Part shown: piece by piece, positions 62,085-64,000 of the stretch
Numbering within the stretch: position 1 is the stretch's first letter
How the letters are laid out: every line of letters starts with the position of its first letter
NCBI RefSeq assembly: GCF_030445035.2
Contig: NC_080679.1
Coordinates: forward strand, 117,711,992-117,775,991
From: Dasypus novemcinctus
Taxonomy: Eukaryota > Chordata > Mammalia > Cingulata > Dasypodidae
Length of the DNA stretch: 64,000 nucleotides
Reading direction: 5' to 3'
Notes under the pieces: model-generated
Database searches by the model: none
Seen by the model: the letters and a program-made list of their open reading frames with translations, nothing else
What the model was told of the DNA's origin: nothing
Position numbers and translations under genes: made by a program

Positions 62085-62394
62085 CTTTTTTTTTTTTTTA
62101 ATGTTTTCAGAAAACTTTTAGGTCACAGTAAAATCATATATAGAATATTGGAAACTCCCATATATCCAGCATCAAACCCTTTCCCCCTTCCCCAGCAATG
62201 ATCTTTTTTACATGTGGATGTTATATTTGCTGCAACTGATATACAGATATTGAAACATAGCTACTAACCATGATTCCATTATGGTTTACATTATGGTTTT
62301 CATTTTAGACTGTACACTTTTATACATTTTGGTTACATTATGGTTTACATGATGGCTTACATTTTGTTGCATATTTTAAAAATACTTAATTATC

Positions 62395-62862
62395 TTATTT
62401 TTAAAGATACATAGATCACAAAAAATCTTACATTAAAAAATAGAGGTTCCATTTACCCCACACCCTAACCCCCCACTACTCTCCCACATCATCATCCTCT
62501 TTCATCATTGTGGCACATTCTTTGCATTTGGTGAAAACATTTTGGAGCACTGCTGAACCTCATGGATTGTAGTTTACATTGTAGTTTATACTCTCCCCCA
62601 GTCCATTCAGTGGGTTATGGCAACTTATATAATGTCCAGCATGTATCCCTGCAATATCATTTAGGACAGCTTCAAATCTGAAAAATGCCCCCATATCACA
62701 TCTCTTCTTCCCTCTCCCTGCCCTCAGCAACTACCATGACCACTGTCTCCACAGCAATGATATAATTTCTTCCATTGCTAGAGGCACAATAGTTCTATAG
62801 TAGAATACCTATAAGTCCACTCTAATCCATGTTTTATTCCACCACCCTGTGGACCCTGAGAT
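62395..62862 (-). mobile_element. Family A retroposon, copy 6 (A2 type)
   Basis: A minus-strand copy with the A2 3' end (acatagatcacaaaaaatctt, cattgtggcacattctttgc, gtccattcagtgggttatgg). It ends near 62862 at ctgtggaccctgagatg, after which the interrupted L1M resumes. A short tgcat flank on each side may be the target duplication but is too short to trust. Confidence 0.75.
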
Positions 62863-63319
62863 GCATTATGGTTTACATTTTAGACTATACATCTTTATGA
62901 ATTTTTGGTGATATTTAACATGGCCTGTATCCATCATTGCAGGATCATGCAGAATACTTCCTTTGCCCCCTCCCCCCCAGTTACTCACTCTTCCAACTAT
63001 TCTATTCCTCTCTCCCCCTCCCCTTGGGGCCCACAGTGACAACCAGGCTTCACTGCTTGAAAGACAAGATTCATAGATACTTGCAACAATGCTAAGGTCT
63101 TAACACACTCGTCTGTCCTCCCCCATTTAGGAGCCACCCATGCTCTCGAGAGATACCCTCCCCTCTGTTTGAGAACATCAGGGCTCCCTGGATGGTGGTA
63201 TAACAACTTCCCACTCATTGTATGGGCCTCCGCCCACTGATATGATGCACTGTGACATGATGAGCATTCACACACTCCCTAAAAGCCTGCCCCAGGTGCA
63301 CCCTGTGCCAAATGCCGCC

Positions 63320-63332
63320 CCCCCCCCCCGCC
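63320..63332. repeat. C-rich tract
   Basis: A run of about 13 C followed by gccccgcccgg; may be imprecise in assembly. Confidence 0.6.
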
Positions 63333-63814
63333 CCGCCCGGCCCTGGTCAAACACCTTATACCAGTAACCCTTCCTTATTATATTTTCTGAAGAGTTTTCT
63401 CAACATTATAATTTGAACCACATACCCCACAAAAATACCTTGGAGCTCATTCCTCATTCTTTTCCAGCCACATGGCATTCCATTGTGTGGATGAACCACA
63501 GGGTATTTAGCCAGTCCCCTGGTGATAGTGTCACTGTCAATTCTTTTGTGACTACAGATCACTCTGTGATGAACAACCTGCTCTGTATTTATTTTGGGTG
63601 TGTGTGAGTATGTCTTTGGGATAAATTCATAGAAGTGGAATTGCTGGGTCAAAGAACATTTTCATTCATAATGTTGAAAGGTATTGCCATATTGCTTTTG
63701 TAGAATTTTTATTAATTCACACTCTTAGCCAACAGTATATGAGAGGACTTATGAAAATGGTGCTAATACATTTTTTCATCTTTGCCCAGGAGATACATAA
63801 TAATGGTATCTCAA

Positions 63815-64000
63815 TATAGTTTTAAAATTTTAAAATTTCAAAATAATTTGAAATTTATAAGAAATTTGCAAAAATAATACAAAACCGGTATAGTACAGGG
63901 CACTCTAATATATCATCTACACAAATACCCAGGTTTACTAATTTTTAACATTTTGTCATATCTGCTATAGCCATCATTCCTTCCTTCCACCCACCCAGCC
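63815..64000 (-). mobile_element. Second old L1M-type 3' end, minus strand, reaching the window edge
   Basis: The + strand contains ttcaaaataatttgaaattta, tttgcaaaaataatacaaaa and tactaatttttaacattttgtc, in the order of a reverse-complement L1M 3'UTR. It is cut by the window end. Confidence 0.6.

Larger units (their letters stand above)
62085..63720 (-). mobile_element. Old L1M-type 3' region, minus strand, split by family A
   Basis: The blocks acttttaggtcacagtaaaatc, ttatggtttacattatgg, tggtgatatttaacatggcctg and gaagtggaattgctgggtc follow the reverse complement of an L1M 3'UTR and ORF2 end. The interruption is the family A copy at 62395-62862. Confidence 0.65.
18234..64000 (+). other. LYPD1: LYPD1 intron 2 (partial, at least 45.8 kb)
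   Basis: A consensus donor GTAAGAG begins at 18234. The expected next exon codes about 77 residues with a Cys-rich Ly6 end and a hydrophobic GPI tail. No reading frame of that kind was seen on the + strand anywhere in the window, so the rest is treated as intron. The first 15 kb is mostly single-copy; the last 31 kb is dominated by nested retroelements listed below. Confidence 0.75.

Noticed and set aside
1..64000. CRISPR arrays, operons, phage or bacterial defence systems
   Set aside because: The sequence is mammalian with introns and mammalian retroelements. Regular repeats are microsatellites or SINE-internal motifs without spacers.

Overview
This is vertebrate, and specifically placental-mammal, nuclear DNA. 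It has short coding exons with GT/AG splice sites, a CpG island, MIR, L2, MER5A and L1 debris, and poly(A)-tailed retroposons. The tRNA-headed SINEs at about 41.0, 45.2, 49.8, 51.9 and 54.2 kb match my memory of the armadillo DAS families, so the source is most likely a xenarthran such as Dasypus novemcinctus. That species call comes from memory of repeat consensus sequences, not from a search.

The window spans the junction of two genes, both on the + strand. Positions 1-13467 are the last intron of a gene whose terminal coding exon lies at 13468-13746. I read it as NCKAP5, from its Ser-rich C-terminus and from its place directly upstream of LYPD1. A 3'UTR with several AATAAA signals follows, the last at 14908. 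After roughly 450 bp a CpG island begins (about 15.36-17.6 kb). It holds the promoter, 5'UTR and first coding exon of LYPD1, a GPI-anchored Ly6/uPAR prototoxin also called Lynx2. Exon 1 codes the signal peptide from ATG 16779 to 16830, and exon 2 (18096-18233) codes the first part of the Ly6 domain. The last coding exon is not seen, so 18234-64000 is read as LYPD1 intron 2, at least 45.8 kb long.

The intron has two contrasting halves. From 18.2 to about 33 kb it is mostly single-copy, with a few old repeats: two hAT-type DNA elements with 8-bp target duplications, an L1 3' end and one young retroposon. From 33 kb to the end it is a nested stack of retroelements. A minus-strand L1 (33.1-37.5 kb) is split by a MaLR-type LTR, and a plus-strand L1 (38.8-43.2 kb) is split by a DAS SINE. 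An essentially full-length minus-strand L1 (46.0-53.35 kb) carries two DAS SINEs, and older L1 fragments fill much of the rest. Six copies of one noncoding, A-tailed repeat, here called family A, lie at 19.3, 37.5, 57.2, 59.6, 60.2 and 62.4 kb. Four have clear long target-site duplications, so they were mobilised by an L1-type mechanism.

I found no CRISPR, operon, rRNA or canonical tRNA gene, and no sign of a new protein system. The points most worth checking are family A and its two 3'-end types, the overlapping upstream reading frames at the LYPD1 start, the compact NCKAP5-LYPD1 junction, the inverted SINE and L1 pairs inside a transcribed intron, and a few single-copy blocks that look like conserved regulatory DNA.
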